Source: Ashinkailepas kermadecensis (taxonomy: Eukaryota; Arthropoda; Thecostraca; Neolepadidae). From it: 64,000 bases of DNA. Positions 23,320 to 35,072 of the stretch are shown one piece after another (positions within the stretch are counted from its first letter, which is position 1; every line of letters begins with the position of its first letter). The stretch covers positions 248,001-312,000 of the forward strand of contig JAOTOM010005141.1 in NCBI GenBank assembly GCA_034440615.1, written 5' to 3'. The notes under the pieces were generated by a model. The model was not told the DNA's origin and did not search any database. It saw only the letters and a program-made list of their open reading frames with translations. Position numbers and translations under genes: made by a program.

Positions 23320-24880
23320 ATGGAGAAATACGGAGGTCCTCAAACTGGGCAGCTGAAGGATCTGCTTCGGCAGAGGGGAGCTAGAGTTTCTGGGAAGAAA
23401 AGAGATCTTATCGAGCGTCTGGAGGCCTACGACAGGAATGACAACTTCGGTCAAGAACCCATCCTCTGTGTGAACGAAGAGGAGCATTTTTTTATTCCGA
23501 AGGACATTAAAATGGTGACAATCAGCTCAAAACATCATAGTCAGATGCCCAGGTTGGATTATGGTTCCATTCAGGACTACGTCTGTGATAACGATGTGGT
23601 CATGCCTAAATGTGCATTTCCGATGTTCAAAGCGAAGTTTGTTCAGACTGTGCTGTTCGGAATGAGTGATGAGTTCTTCTACTTCAAAGCAACAGTTAAG
23701 GCGGAAATGAGGAAGCACGTTGCTTACCATGTCTGTTGCTATTGACATGTCTGCATCTGTGCAGCATGGCTTCTGTGAGTGCACTGCTGGGAGCGGCATG
23801 CACGCACAATGCAAACCTGTTACTGTGCTCCTGTTTATGCTGGAAAATTTTGTCCGAACGGGTGAGGTTCTGCTGGAGAAGACATGTACGGAAAAATAAA
23901 AAGAGTGGAATAAGCCAGTCAAAAGGAAGCTTGTGCATTCACCAATGAAATGTCGGAAGGTGTCGTACAAGGTGAGCAAATATGCAGGGGATGGTACTGA
24001 TAGTACTAAAGTAAGTAATCCTGTGAAAACATGCACAGTTAGTGTGGAGCAAACTGACAGATTTCGGAGTCTTATAACCAACTTTGAGTGCTCAAAAGAA
24101 GTGAGGTTGGGAGCGTCGGGGATATTTATCAACAAAGGCAAGCAGCTTGACATTGCCAAGGATCATCACTACCTTAAAGAGGATCCAAGAGAGGTCATGG
24201 TCTCAAAGCTGCACAATGTTTCAGTGAAACAGGCTGAAGTTATTGAACGGAAGACAGTATCCCAGTCATCAAGCCACCTGTGGTTGAAAGAGCGCAGCAT
24301 CCGCCTGACATCATCAAACTTTGGGCCCGTGATGCGGCTTGCTGATAATGGCAATGGAAGAAAGCTGGCAGAAAGGATTTTCCTCCAGACAAAGTCCCTG
24401 GCTTACCTTCCAGCCATCCAGTATGGAAAGGCCAAAGAGCCATATGTCAGGAAGCTCTTTGAGAGGGTGACTGACCACAATGTCGAGAGGTGTGGTCTAG
24501 TCATAGACACAACGAACACCATGCTGGCATGCAGTCCTGATGGAAGGATCGATGGAAGGACAATTCTTGAAATAAAATGTCCCTACTCTGCAAGGAACAA
24601 GAGCCTGGAAGAAGCTAAGCTGCCCTACCTAAGAATGCGGGAGGATGGTAGTTGGGAGCTTAAGAAAACCTCGAACTACTACTACCAGATCCAGGGGCAG
24701 TTGGGCATTACTGGAGCCAGCAGGTGTTATCTGGCGATATTTTCCCAGCAGAAGCCACATCCCGGGCACCTGGAATGGCTGGTAATAAGGAAAGTGCCCG
24801 GACTGTATCTGGATGTCATGGTGCCAAAGCTGCGCAAGTTTTATGAGCAGCATGCAGTGGACATTCTACTGTCACGCTGA
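23320..24880 (+). pseudogene. SAP-SWIM-YqaJ exonuclease of ISL2EU
   Basis: The start chosen is ATG at 23320. Residues 1-36 form a SAP DNA-binding motif ('TGQLKDLLRQRGARVSGKKR'). A frameshift near 23727 leads to a SWIM-like zinc finger, 'FCECTAGSGMHAQCKP', in which the expected final His is Pro. A TAA near 23895 follows ('TCTEK*KEWNKP'), then an open YqaJ domain (23941-24880). It contains 'RSIRLTSSNFG', 'YGKAKEPYVRKLF', 'LACSPDGRI' with 'ILEIKCPYSARN' (the D...ExK nuclease core) and 'YYYQIQGQLGITG'. YqaJ is a phage-exonuclease-like PD-(D/E)XK fold. The catalytic residues look intact while the front half is broken by two lesions. Confidence 0.88.
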
Positions 24881-25867
24881 GCATGCCAGCTTTGGCATTT
24901 TGGACAGCCTATGTGCCTTTGATCAAGTCATGTTACATGATCTTGGACCTTGTGTGCTGCTTGGTTTTCCTACAGACAAATATGTCAATGAGTCACAGAA
25001 GTGTTGTGCTGACACACTGCTGTCCTTCCCATACCAGATGGCCGGCAGGTGACTCCTTTCTGCCAGCTTTCTCACCATTGTGGGTAGTTTCGTTTGTACT
25101 TTTGAGGAACATACAGCGAAGATTGTATTTTACTGTTCAAAATGCCAGCTGGATCATATTGTCTGACCTATGTTGTTGAGCAAGTTGTGCTATATTTTCT
25201 GGGACCTCGTGCGATGTACAGGGTTCTGTTGCAGACAAGCATACATTGAGTGTGCCAGATGTACACTTCAAACCTGAAATAAAGAGGAATAAAGGAATGG
25301 AAATATTTTCAATATTGGAATGGTGCTGGATTCAACAACTGAATGAATGGAATATGAACTCACTGGTACAGCATAGGACTGAAACAGAACATATGATATA
25401 GGAAATAACATTGCAAATAATTGGCTGAACATATGAGGATGGTGCTCGCAGTTTCCATTCATTCCACATTCGTCCTCTGCCCAGCGCATTTAAATACACC
25501 AACTGTTATTTGCACAATGTATTTGATTGCCATTCTGCAGATTACAAAGGACACAGCCTTGTGCACTGCATACAGTGCCAGTTTATTTGGAAACAATATT
25601 CTACCATTTTCAGCATCCGGGGACAATCCAGGACAGTGTATTATCCTTGTGCAAGATACAAAAGATGCAGCCTCACACACTTCTCACAATGCATGTTTTC
25701 ATGCACAACATTATTCCACAGCTTTCAGAGCTCGGTGCAAATCAGGATGGACGGATACACATCTAGCTGCCCAAGTAATTCCTTTCTGATGGGGAGGCTG
25801 TCATTACAATATTCAGTTGCCACTAATATGGAGCAATCACTGAATGACAGAGAGGTTGAATGGACAT

Positions 25868-25960
25868 GGATGCCACATGGCACTAATTGCTGATACAAGA
25901 TTCCAAATTCCGGAAGCCTTGGCCAGAATGGATGTCCAGCCGGTGACACTGTTAACTTGC
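25868..25960 (+). pseudogene. Short opposite-strand DDE-like fragment
   Basis: The plus strand reads 'LIADTRFQIPEALARMDVQP', close to 'VLADRGFQIQDILALKDVKL' of the minus-strand transposase at about 26.2 kb. It looks like a diverged copy of the second catalytic-Asp block, inserted inverted between the two ISL2EU genes. The catalytic-type Asp is present; nothing else of the domain is recognisable nearby. Confidence 0.55.
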
Positions 25961-25964
25961 CATC

Positions 25965-27649
25965 TCACACGATGGCAGGCTTCAGGTTGCACATTAATGC
26001 ACAAATATAGACAATCTCCGAAGCCAAATACACGCGTTGCCTGTGAAGGGGTTCTCTTATAATTTTGAAAGTTTTTGCCAGACCTATCAGGCGCTCTACA
26101 TGAATGCGCTTCTTAGTGATCAACCTTGAAGCCATCACAGCACTGCTAGAGAGTTGTGTTTTGCCCTTGACAAATGCAGGTGTCACTAGCTTGACATCTT
26201 TTAGTGCCAATATGTCCTGAATTTGGAACCCTCTATCAGCAAGCACTGCATCGCCTGGCTTTAACCTATCCATGATGCCACATCTCTCAAATACCTCTCT
26301 ATCACTTGTGGAACCACCATAGGCTTCAGAACAGAAAGTTATAGCACCACTCCAAGATATTCCAATGAGCACTTTGAAGGTGTTAGCTTTTTTGTACGTG
26401 GAATATGTTGCCTGTTGCTGTTCCGGGTTGAGCGGCACCTGAATGCTGCACTCAGTATAGTCTATTGTAACGATGGCCTCCCCATGAGGAACCGATTCCT
26501 TGGGAGGCCAGATATCGATCTGTTTGAACAAATTTGACATAAACACAATCCACTTGTTAAAAATTATGCCTACCACCTGGCGGCTGACCTGAAAAGTGCG
26601 GCCATGGCATTATCTGGGAGGTTAAGCCTCAGCTTGATGAGCACCATGAAAAGCTGATTTTCAGTTGTCAACCGACTGCCTTTGACAAGTTCCTCGCTGG
26701 GGTTAATGATGGAAAGTACCAGCTTGAAAAAATCATAGTCACTGAGACCAGTCATAGCCTTGATATTGTTGGGATCATTCTTCATGGTTTGAATATCCAA
26801 GGCCTCTCTCTGCTTTGCCTGAACATTCAGCAGTTCACCTGATAGCTTAGTTTGTGAAGCACAATCAACGGCCTGGTTACCAAACATCACCATACCTGCT
26901 TCATCACCACCTCCATCTGAGTCACAGGCTGATGCAGCATACTCAGTCTCCACATTTACAACATCACACACTGGCAGAAAGATGTCTGCATCTTCTCCAG
27001 TCTCAGTAGACAATGCCGATGTATTTACCTCTCCATCTACAGTTACACGCTCTTCATCCATCATTCTCTTACTGTTCCGTGCTTGCCGCCCTGCTGCCCT
27101 GGCTTCTCGTATCTCTTCACTCTCAGTTTTTGCTGCTGACCATTTAAAAACTGAGGGCATTGCACCAGACTTCAGCCGCATCCTGACTGGGTCGTCACCT
27201 GGAAAAGATGGAGATTTGTGTTGTTGGTACATAATATGCGAAATACTTTTTACCCACATCATACACTTATTCCAGACAAGTGCTTGAGCAGTACTCGGTT
27301 TGCACTCCATGCTAGGTGTCCAGGTTGTTAATTGCTCATCATAACTAAGATGCTGTAAAAATGTTTGATTGGTAAGCAAAATATGCATGTCATAATCTAG
27401 CTATGGTTCATCCACTTTTCAAACAGATAGCAGAAATGTATGCAGTACCTATCAAATACACTTACCATGAAATCTGACATCTGAATAGTCGGAAGGAAGA
27501 AAATGGTCGGCACATACTACTGAGTGCTTGGTAGGGCACCAGTTCTTCCTGTTGGGCGCTACTCTTCTCACTCTTGATATCCAGATCAGTCGGGAACTAT
27601 TGTTCTTAGGGGAACTTATGACCGCCAGCAGTCCTACAAAATGGTACAC
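25965..27649 (-). pseudogene. THAP-DDE transposase of ISL2EU
   Basis: The first exon (to 27476) holds a damaged THAP zinc finger: 'GGHKFP' in one frame, then 'RLIWISRVRR', 'NRKNWCPTKHSVVCADHF' in the next, so there is a frameshift near 27620. A GTAAGT donor and TTTTACAG acceptor define an intron at 27353-27475. The second exon runs from 'HLSYDEQLTTW' through a Ser-rich acidic linker and 'LSDYDFFKLVLSII', then shifts frame near 26570 (apparently one base lost). The catalytic domain follows: 'TIDYTECSIQ' (first Asp), 'VLADRGFQI' (second Asp) and 'IHVERLIG' (Glu). The triad is intact. It converges on the nuclease gene. Confidence 0.87.
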
Positions 27650-28138
27650 AACATAATGTTGGCATCTTCTTTTTCACTCAGCACACTTATTAACCTGAAA
27701 AATCCGCTCGTTCTCAATGAAATACAACGAAAATCCGAGGATAAAAACCAAAATACACCCATAAAATAGAAGTTGGTCCAGTCTGTGAATAAGCGATGGT
27801 AGAGATGTCCGAACGAAAATATTCAACACGCTTTGATGACGTCACTGTAATTATTTCGGCACTAACTTCAATACATTATGTTAGTAGATTCCAATGTTAC
27901 TGTGGAATAACAACCTAATTCACGTTTGTGATTTAGTTGTTGAATTTCTCTTTCATTGTTCCACAATATATTGTTTTGATAATATGACTCAACGGGTGGA
28001 CAATTTTTGAACGTTGGCACCATTCCACTCAGCATTTAGTCAAATCTGGCGCTTATAAAACGGTGGCGCGGCAAACTCACGATAACCGCTACGGTGACAG
28101 CGCCACCATCGGCGGAGTTTGTCCCTAACATGCCCCAT

Positions 28139-28982
28139 TGATACACGATGATGCAGAACACAGGAGTAGCATTAAGCCGTAGACACCGCTGTTGTCTGCC
28201 CGATACAAAAATCGCAACCGCTACTCCTGGTGTGGCTATGAAGTTTGTTTGTTTTGCTTTAGCACTTTCGTCTGATTATGTATTTAATACCATGAACATG
28301 TGGAGCAAACATCATGAATACAACATGACACGACAGGGATAAAGATGTTCAACTTCAATGAGCAAAATAGATCTGCTGACCACCTCTGATGGCCATGTTT
28401 GCCGGCTCAAGTTTGTAGCAAGATACAAGGTCTGAAGAAAACTTAATTTTTGAACTATTTCATTAAAATTACGTGGTCCATTAAAGTGAGGGAAAGCTTA
28501 ATATCAAGATCGATACGTGGATCAAGTGAGGAAACCTATGGCAGCGACACTTAGCGTCACCCGGGGATCGGTTGCGGCACTTTCGACACCTTTGCTGATG
28601 GCATGAGCGAAGGTGGCCGGGAACCGGTCGCTGCCAGGGAGAAGACAACCTTGATTAACATTATCTCCCAGATCCCCACTGAAACATACACAAGGTTCAG
28701 AAATGTTGAAAAATTTGATGGACGAGATCTATATTGATTTTAATATTATTGACGTCTTGCGACTAGCGGCTATCACAATTTAAAACTACGTTTCACAGAC
28801 AACCAATGCACGTCAACAGCCTATGTTATAAAACAGCGAGCATTGATATATTTGTTAACCAACACTTCTCGAATTAGCATTGACTCCCCGCAATCCGTGC
28901 GACAAATTATGACAAATTATGTCGCATATATCCCTCATGTCACTGCCATTATGCCATGTTGAATTTAGCCTATCATGCAGCA
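28139..28982. other. Non-coding stretch
   Basis: Nothing recognised between the ISL2EU end and the minisatellite. Confidence 0.55.
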
Positions 28983-30775
28983 CACGACTACCTGGTCCGC
29001 GGCACACCACTACCTGACGGCATGTCCGGGACCTGGTCGTGGTCCAAAGCACACCACTACCTGACGGCACACCACTACCTGACGGCATGTCCGTGGCCTG
29101 GCAGTGGTCCGCGGCACACCACTACCTGACGGCATGTCCGGGGCCTGGGCCGCGGCACACCACTACCTGACGGCATGTCCGGGGCCTGGTCCGCGGCACA
29201 CCACCACCTGACGGCATGTCCGGGACCTGGTCGTGGTCCAAAGCACACCACTACCTGACGGCACACCACCACCTGACGGCATGTCCGGGGCCTGGCAGTG
29301 GTCCGCGGCACACCACTACCTGACGGCATGTCCGGGGCCTGGCAGTGGTCCGCGGCACACCACTACCTGACGGCATGTCCGGGGCCTGGGCCGCGGCACA
29401 CCACTACCTGACGGCATGTCCGGGGCCTGGCAGTGGTCCGCGGCACACCACCACCTGACGGCATGTCCGGGGCCTGGCAGTGGTCCGCGGCACACCACTA
29501 CCTGACGGCATGTCCGGGGCCTGGAAGTGGTCCGCGGCACACCACCACCTGACGGCATGTCCGGGGCCTGGCAGACGGCATGTCCGAGGCCTGGCAGTGG
29601 TCCGCGGCACACCACCACCTGACGGCATGTCCGGGGCCTGGCAGACGGCATGTCCGAGGCCTGGAAGTGGTCCGCGGCACACCACCACCTGACGGCATGT
29701 CCGGGGCCTGGCAGACGGCATGTCCGAGGCCTGGCAGTGGTCCGCGGCACACCACTACCTGACGGCATGTCCGAGGCCTGGCAGTGGTCCGCGGCACACC
29801 ACCACCTGACGGCATGTCCGGGGCCTGGCAGTGGTCCGCGGCACACCACTACCTGACGGCATGTCCGAGGCCTGGGCCGCGGCACACCACTACCTGACGG
29901 CATGTCCGGGGCCTGGCAGACGGCATGTCCGAGGCCTGGAAGTGGTCCGCGGCACACCACCACCTGACGGCATGTCCGGGGCCTGGCAGACGGCATGTCC
30001 GAGGCCTGGCAGTGGTCCGCGGCACACCACTACCTGACGGCATGTCCGAGGCCTGGCAGTGGTCCGCGGCACACCACCACCTGACGGCATGTCCGGGGCC
30101 TGGCAGTGGTCCGCGGCACACCACTACCTGACGGCATGTCCGGGGCCTGGTCCGCGGCACACCACTACCTGACGGCATGTCCGGGGCCTGGCAGACGGCA
30201 TGTCCGGGGCCTGGCAGTGGTCCGCGGCACACCACTACCTGACGGCATGTCCGGGGCCTGGGCCGCGGCACACCACTACCTGACGGCATGTCCGGGGCCT
30301 GGCAGTGGTCCGCGGCACACCACTACCTGACGGCATGTCCGGGGCCTGGCAGTGGTCCGCGGCACACCACTACCTGACGGCATGTCCGGGGCCTGGCAGT
30401 GGTCCGCGGCACACCACCACCTGACGGCATGTCCGGGGCCTGGTCCGCGGCACACCACTACCTGACGGCATGTCCGGGGCCTGGCAGTGGTCCGCGGCAC
30501 ACCACCACCTGACGGCATGTCCGGGGCCTGGTCCGCGGCACACCACCACCTGACGGCATGTCCGGGGCCTGGCAGTGGTCCGCGGCACACCACTACCTGA
30601 CGGCATGTCCGGGGCCTGGCAGTGGTCCGCGGCACACCACCACCTGACGGCATGTCCGGGGCCTGGTCCGCGGCACACCACCACCTGACGGCATGTCCGG
30701 GGCCTGGCAGACGGCATGTCCGGGGCCTGGCAGTGGTCCGCGGCACACCACCACCTGACGACATGTCCAGGGCTT
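28983..30775. repeat. 47-bp GC-rich minisatellite (~1.8 kb)
   Basis: The unit includes GGTCCGCGGCACACCACTAC and CTGACGGCATGTCCGGGGCC. Length variants lack the GCAGT segment or carry an extra ~23-bp GCAGACGGCATGTCCGAGGC insert. A 275-bp block from 29641 recurs in the same order from 29916. Long open frames occur on both strands only because the unit lacks stop codons in most frames; they are not genes. Confidence 0.97.
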
Positions 30776-30974
30776 GGTCAGATGCCGATGTCGATATGGC
30801 AGTAGTCCGCGGCGCACCCATGCCCACCTAACGGGTTCGCATGGACATGCGAGTTTCGAGTAACACCATGGACACACACATGCTGTCCACTACTGCCAGT
30901 AGTTGACGCCGAAACAGAAAGTACCTTTCCACGGTAGCCTCTGACCGAAAGTTTAACGTGCCGTCAATGCACCG

Positions 30975-31141
30975 ACACGTCCGCCCGGTGCCTCGTCCCC
31001 GGCTTTATCGGGCCAGCTGCCAACCGACCCTCCCAGCCAGGGGGCTAAATGCGAGCGCGCGTAGCGACTCGAACCCTGTGTTGCCAGGACAGGGGAGACC
31101 AGTGCAGGCCAGCGCTCTAGCCAACTGAGCTACCTTAGCGA
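30975..31141 (-). repeat. tRNA-derived SINE (second family)
   Basis: On the minus strand from 31137 it reads GCTAAGGTAGCTCAGTTGGC, then AGAGCGCTGGCCTGC and GGGTTCGAGTCGC, i.e. D-arm/box A and box B of a tRNA. A GC-rich body with GGCTGGGAGGGTCGGTTGGC follows. The anticodon loop is atypical (CCTGCAC, lacking T33), and extra bases separate the anticodon and T arms. A functional tRNA is therefore unlikely. Confidence 0.7.
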
Positions 31142-31487
31142 CTGCAGCATACTGATAAGATGAGTAACAAAGGAAACCTTGTTCGTTGTAAAACTGATAG
31201 TGGTTCCATGGACATGACAGAACAGAATTGTAGCATAGCGTGGACATGGCGGAATGGAATTGCAGCATAGCATGGACGGGACATGACAGAATTTCAGCAT
31301 AACATGGACAAGCCGGTCGAATTTCTAATGTCCATGGGTGTATGCAGAAATTCTTTCTTTGCAACTGCGTTATTAACAGCGAAAAAGCATAGACCAAGCC
31401 CGACTCCAGTTCAAGAATATGATAATTTAGCGCACAGAGGACGAGAAGTGGTGTATGCACAAGGCCTCTTGCAATCCGTGGTTAATG

Positions 31488-32331
31488 TTACAGCTGCCGA
31501 GCATGCCCGTCACCGTCGTGGCCCTTGACGACGGGTGCCCCGGGCACGAAGCTTTGCAGCATGTGCCCTACGGGAGCATCGGGTGCGATCGCCGTGATAG
31601 CAGTGATGTCGATCGTCCTGTGGTTGATAGCATGTTTATCGGCCGTCAGTGCGACACAGGGCTGGCTTCTGATGTGGTCAGCCAGCTTTCGAATGATTTC
31701 CGCCGTGAACAGTTCTCGCAGTTGCAGCATGAACATTTTCGAGTGATTAACATCACCCACGTTCACCCCATTTATATGTTGGATGGCGACAAGGTCTTCG
31801 AACACGGCATGTGTCGACGAATTTTTCAGGACGTAGTATGCCGCCCTCAGCATTCGCATGGCAACACTTCTGGCTTCTTTATCTCAAGCTGAGGCCTGCC
31901 GAGACTTATCCTCGGACGCTTTCCGGGATCTGGGCATGCCTCGTCCGCCGAAGTGTCTCCTCACGGCATCGTTCAGCCTTCTGAAAGCCAGTGGCAAATG
32001 CTCGGCGTGTGTGAACGCAGTGTATCTGGCTAAAGTTGTGGAACACACCTACAGCGCTTTGGTGGGTGCCCGATGCATCCTTCATACACACGAAGCAGTA
32101 GAAGCCGTCCGTCGTCTCAGCCGTCTTTAAGAGTCCTCCACAGGCTGCACGCAGGCCATCGACGCAGATCTCATGGCGGCGTCGACGTTGCTGGGTAGCT
32201 GAGGTTTTGGTTGAGGCCACTGCGCCTGAACTTCTATGGGTCGAAACATTCTGCTGGTGGGGTCTGGAGGGTATCTCCAACGCAGATAACCTCGACTCCA
32301 GGCCGCAGCTCCGTTCATCGGGATACGACAC
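31488..32331 (-). pseudogene. hAT-like transposase N-terminal half, broken
   Basis: One frame contains 'GFYCFVCMKDASGTHQSAVG' and 'FSQIHCVHTRR' (a TTF-like Cys/His finger). The next, from 31859, contains 'MRMLRAAYYVLKNSSTHAVF', 'FEDLVAIQHINGVNVG', 'CVALTADKHAINHRTIDIT' (first catalytic-type Asp) and 'GAPVVKGHDGDG'. These belong to the same hAT-like protein type as the C-terminal fragment at 8.4-9.9 kb, although the two are not one copy. A frame change near 31.88 kb separates the parts. The frame stops at 31488 just after 'GHARQL'. Confidence 0.6.
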
Positions 32332-32420
32332 TGAAATAGAAACACTATATTCATAATTTGTTCCATGGTTAACAGTCGTTTACATACCTGTGATGCCATA
32401 GGTGTCACAAACTCCGACAT

Positions 32421-33077
32421 TTTGTTCTGTTGAAATGGCGACCACGTCTCACTTTTTGTTCATACCAGAGTGGTACATAAATGAACAGAACAGGAATATA
32501 GTGGGGTGTAATGCAGTCAAATGTTTCCTGTCGTGCTAAGCGTCGGCTTACACCAGCGACATCTATGGTTTTGTCAAGGCGGACATTCAAAGTTATGGTA
32601 CGCCATGAAGCTTAATGTCCCTATCTAGATCAGAATTACTGGGCCACGTGTGGTGGTCCGTACCACGTGACCGGAGGCGCCTGCGATGCTGTAAGTTACA
32701 CCGTCTCGTATCGCTGTCGGCTCTCTGTAGCAGATTAAGAGTCCATGAAGATGTGAACTGGATCGACCCGTCCAGCTCGCCGGTCATGTCAGACACTCTT
32801 TCCTGTCGATGTAGTAAGCTTCTCTTCACCAGACGGAGTAAGGCGCAGTGTTGGATTTTCACTTATCAGTCTTGGACTCAGTGTATAATTTTTGGGCTAG
32901 CCAAAATATGGAGTGTAACCTTGAGAAGCACCAAATAATGGAGGGTATAATTTTGGGATTTACCAAAATATGGTGTATACCCTAGAAACACTAAGTAATG
33001 GAGAGTACACATTTTCTAAAATTTAGTGGATGTTTCCTGGGATGAAGAATAAAACACCCTCCAATTATTTTATACTA
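32421..33077. other. Non-coding stretch
   Basis: No gene seen. Two related lines near 32880-33000 share the phrase ACCAAAATATGG and look like a local diverged repeat. Confidence 0.5.
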
Positions 33078-34250
33078 TGTTGCCTAACTCAAAGCCTTTT
33101 GGGCATTATTTTGCTCACAACCTGAAAAGCAAGCATTTGCACAGAAAACAAGTGGTTCCATCATCTAAGCCACCTTCATAAACATGGTACTCCAAAAAAC
33201 CTACCTGCCCATAATTTTGCTGTGGTGCTGTTAGCAGCAGTGCCAAGAATCTTGGCAAGATTTGTCCACAGCATAGCTGAGAAGTTTGGGTATTATTGCA
33301 GTATAAACTAACAAGGGAAGTTTTATACACATTTTACTCGTATTATTATGCTTTAAGGTGGCAACCAGACAAGTTTTTATACACATTTTCCTCCATGAAG
33401 CAAGCAAATGAGTTAGGTTTCGTTAGGTTAGGTTAGTTAAGTTTTTGAAGTTGGAAAATTTTTGGATTCTTTTAAGAATTGAAGTTAATTTTTTCCTTCA
33501 AAAGCAGCTAATGTTAGGTCAGGTTAGGTTTGGTTAGGTTTTTAAATTGTGAAAATTTTTCAAAGAACAAATTTCTTTGCAGTTTTCTTTTTTCTATTTT
33601 TTTACTCCAAGGGGAGGTTATGTTAGGTTATGTTGCATATATTTTATTTTTTAAACATTTATTGTTATGCTATGCTACATAACTCATAGCCCATTCTTGG
33701 TGTTATTTTGCTCACAATCTGAAAAGTAAGCATTTGCACAAAAATAGTGCTCCCATCATCTTAGTCACATTGGTAAACATTGCATTTCAATGAAAATGCC
33801 GAGATTTCATAACACCTTAAAACACAAATTTACATATTTTACTACCGTGAAGCATACAAAGAATGGGTAAAGTTTGGTTAGGTTATGTTAGGTTAGGCTT
33901 TGATAAGTTTGAAAAAAATGTGGGTAAATTTGTTTTAAAAAAGTTATTTTTTTCTTCAAAAACATTTCAGGCTATCATATGTTGGGTCTTTCCTTTTGAA
34001 ATTTGAGAAACAAAATTGTTTGGAAATTTTTAGAAAAATATGGCATGCATGGAAGGTTACGGGAGGTGAAGCTGGCTATGCCCCATCTTCTTTTGTTATT
34101 GTGAACACTACTTTTTAAGGTATATTAGTATTTACCCAACTTCAAGCCCTTTTTTGGGTGTTATTTTCCCTCGCAAGTGAAAAGCATGCATTTGCAGAGG
34201 AGACGAGTGGTCAAATCATTTTCAGCACATTCATAAACATTGCATTAAAA
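33078..34250. repeat. Degenerate long tandem repeat with TTAGG-like clusters
   Basis: Three diverged copies of one segment begin near 33078, 33668 and 34130. Each has an 'AACTCAAAGCC'-like start, then TTATTTTGCTCACAA-like and AAGCATTTGCA blocks, then CATAAACAT. The first two units contain GTTAGGTTAGGTTAG-like runs (33415-33445, 33510-33540, 33875-33900). The spacing is about 590 and 460 bases. Confidence 0.75.
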
Positions 34251-35072
34251 AACAAAGTCCAAGGAATGAGAAACTACAGCACCAGATTTTCTTGTACTTC
34301 GCAACCAGACAAAAACCGAAAGAATGGACCCAAGCTTATCTCACCTGATCGAAACGCAATGGAAGGAAGAAGTAAACACCGCGCGGCAGATAAATACGCA
34401 ATTGTGGTTAATGGTATTTAGTGCGGCGGATATGGACAATTTGCATAGCCGGCGAGGAACTATGACCCAAGGCTATTGAAGAGCTATGACCTACAGAAAA
34501 GGCTAAAAAATAAATTGTGATAAAATAAATCCCCCCCGAAAAATTCAAGGAATAATTATTTTCTTCAATTATCTTAAATCTGTACTTTAGTATCTTAACT
34601 CTGGGCCACCCAGATTAAATCCAGTCAAATTTTATTTTTTTGCGGAGTTGTAGAATATCTGTGTCCGAGTGACATAAACAGTATTTGTGTCACGAATATG
34701 TGGCGCTCTGAAACAATGTATGTCATGAAATCAAAAGACACCGAAATTTCTGGTTATCTGGTGGTCTATTTTGCCACAAATTCTTAACAGCTTTGGAGAA
34801 TGTCTTGGACGGATCTGGCTAATTTTCACGCGTAAATTTTACCTGATATCTTTTATTTAGATCGGCTGCGATTGCTTCAAAAACCCAGAAATACACCTTT
34901 TCTCTTCCGTAAGCTGATGTAGAACATCCCAATCTTTCAGGAAGCATTCAAAGGCTAATTATGAATTGCCTTTCTTCGGAGTGGTTTAAAAAGCTCCCGA
35001 AAGAGTGGGAGCTGGAGAGGCATGATTCACCCCCGGCCAAGAGCCTCTAAATTTCCAATCCGTCCCAGAGAA
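34251..35072. other. Non-coding stretch
   Basis: AT-rich, no recognised gene or repeat. Confidence 0.5.

Larger units (their letters stand above)
23094..28136. mobile_element. ISL2EU/IS4EU-type DNA transposon, 5.04 kb
   Basis: The termini match as inverted repeats: GGGGCATG at 23094 and CATGCCCC ending 28136. Further in, GTCACCGTAGCGGTTAT (left, about 23140) mirrors ATAACCGCTACGGTGAC (right, about 28082). An AT dinucleotide flanks each end (23092-23093 and 28137-28138), consistent with a 2-bp target duplication. Inside, a YqaJ-type nuclease gene (plus) and a THAP-DDE transposase gene (minus) converge. This two-gene content is the hallmark of ISL2EU elements. Both genes carry disabling changes, so the copy is probably inactive. 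Confidence 0.9.

Noticed and set aside
28983..30775. CRISPR array
   Set aside because: Repeats are contiguous without unique spacers, no cas genes, and the genome is eukaryotic.
29316..30827. Pro/Arg/Gly-rich open frames of up to 226 codons
   Set aside because: Products of the 47-bp minisatellite on both strands, without start context or homology.
31058..31137. Functional tRNA gene on the minus strand
   Set aside because: The anticodon loop is atypical and extra bases separate the arms; a SINE body follows directly.
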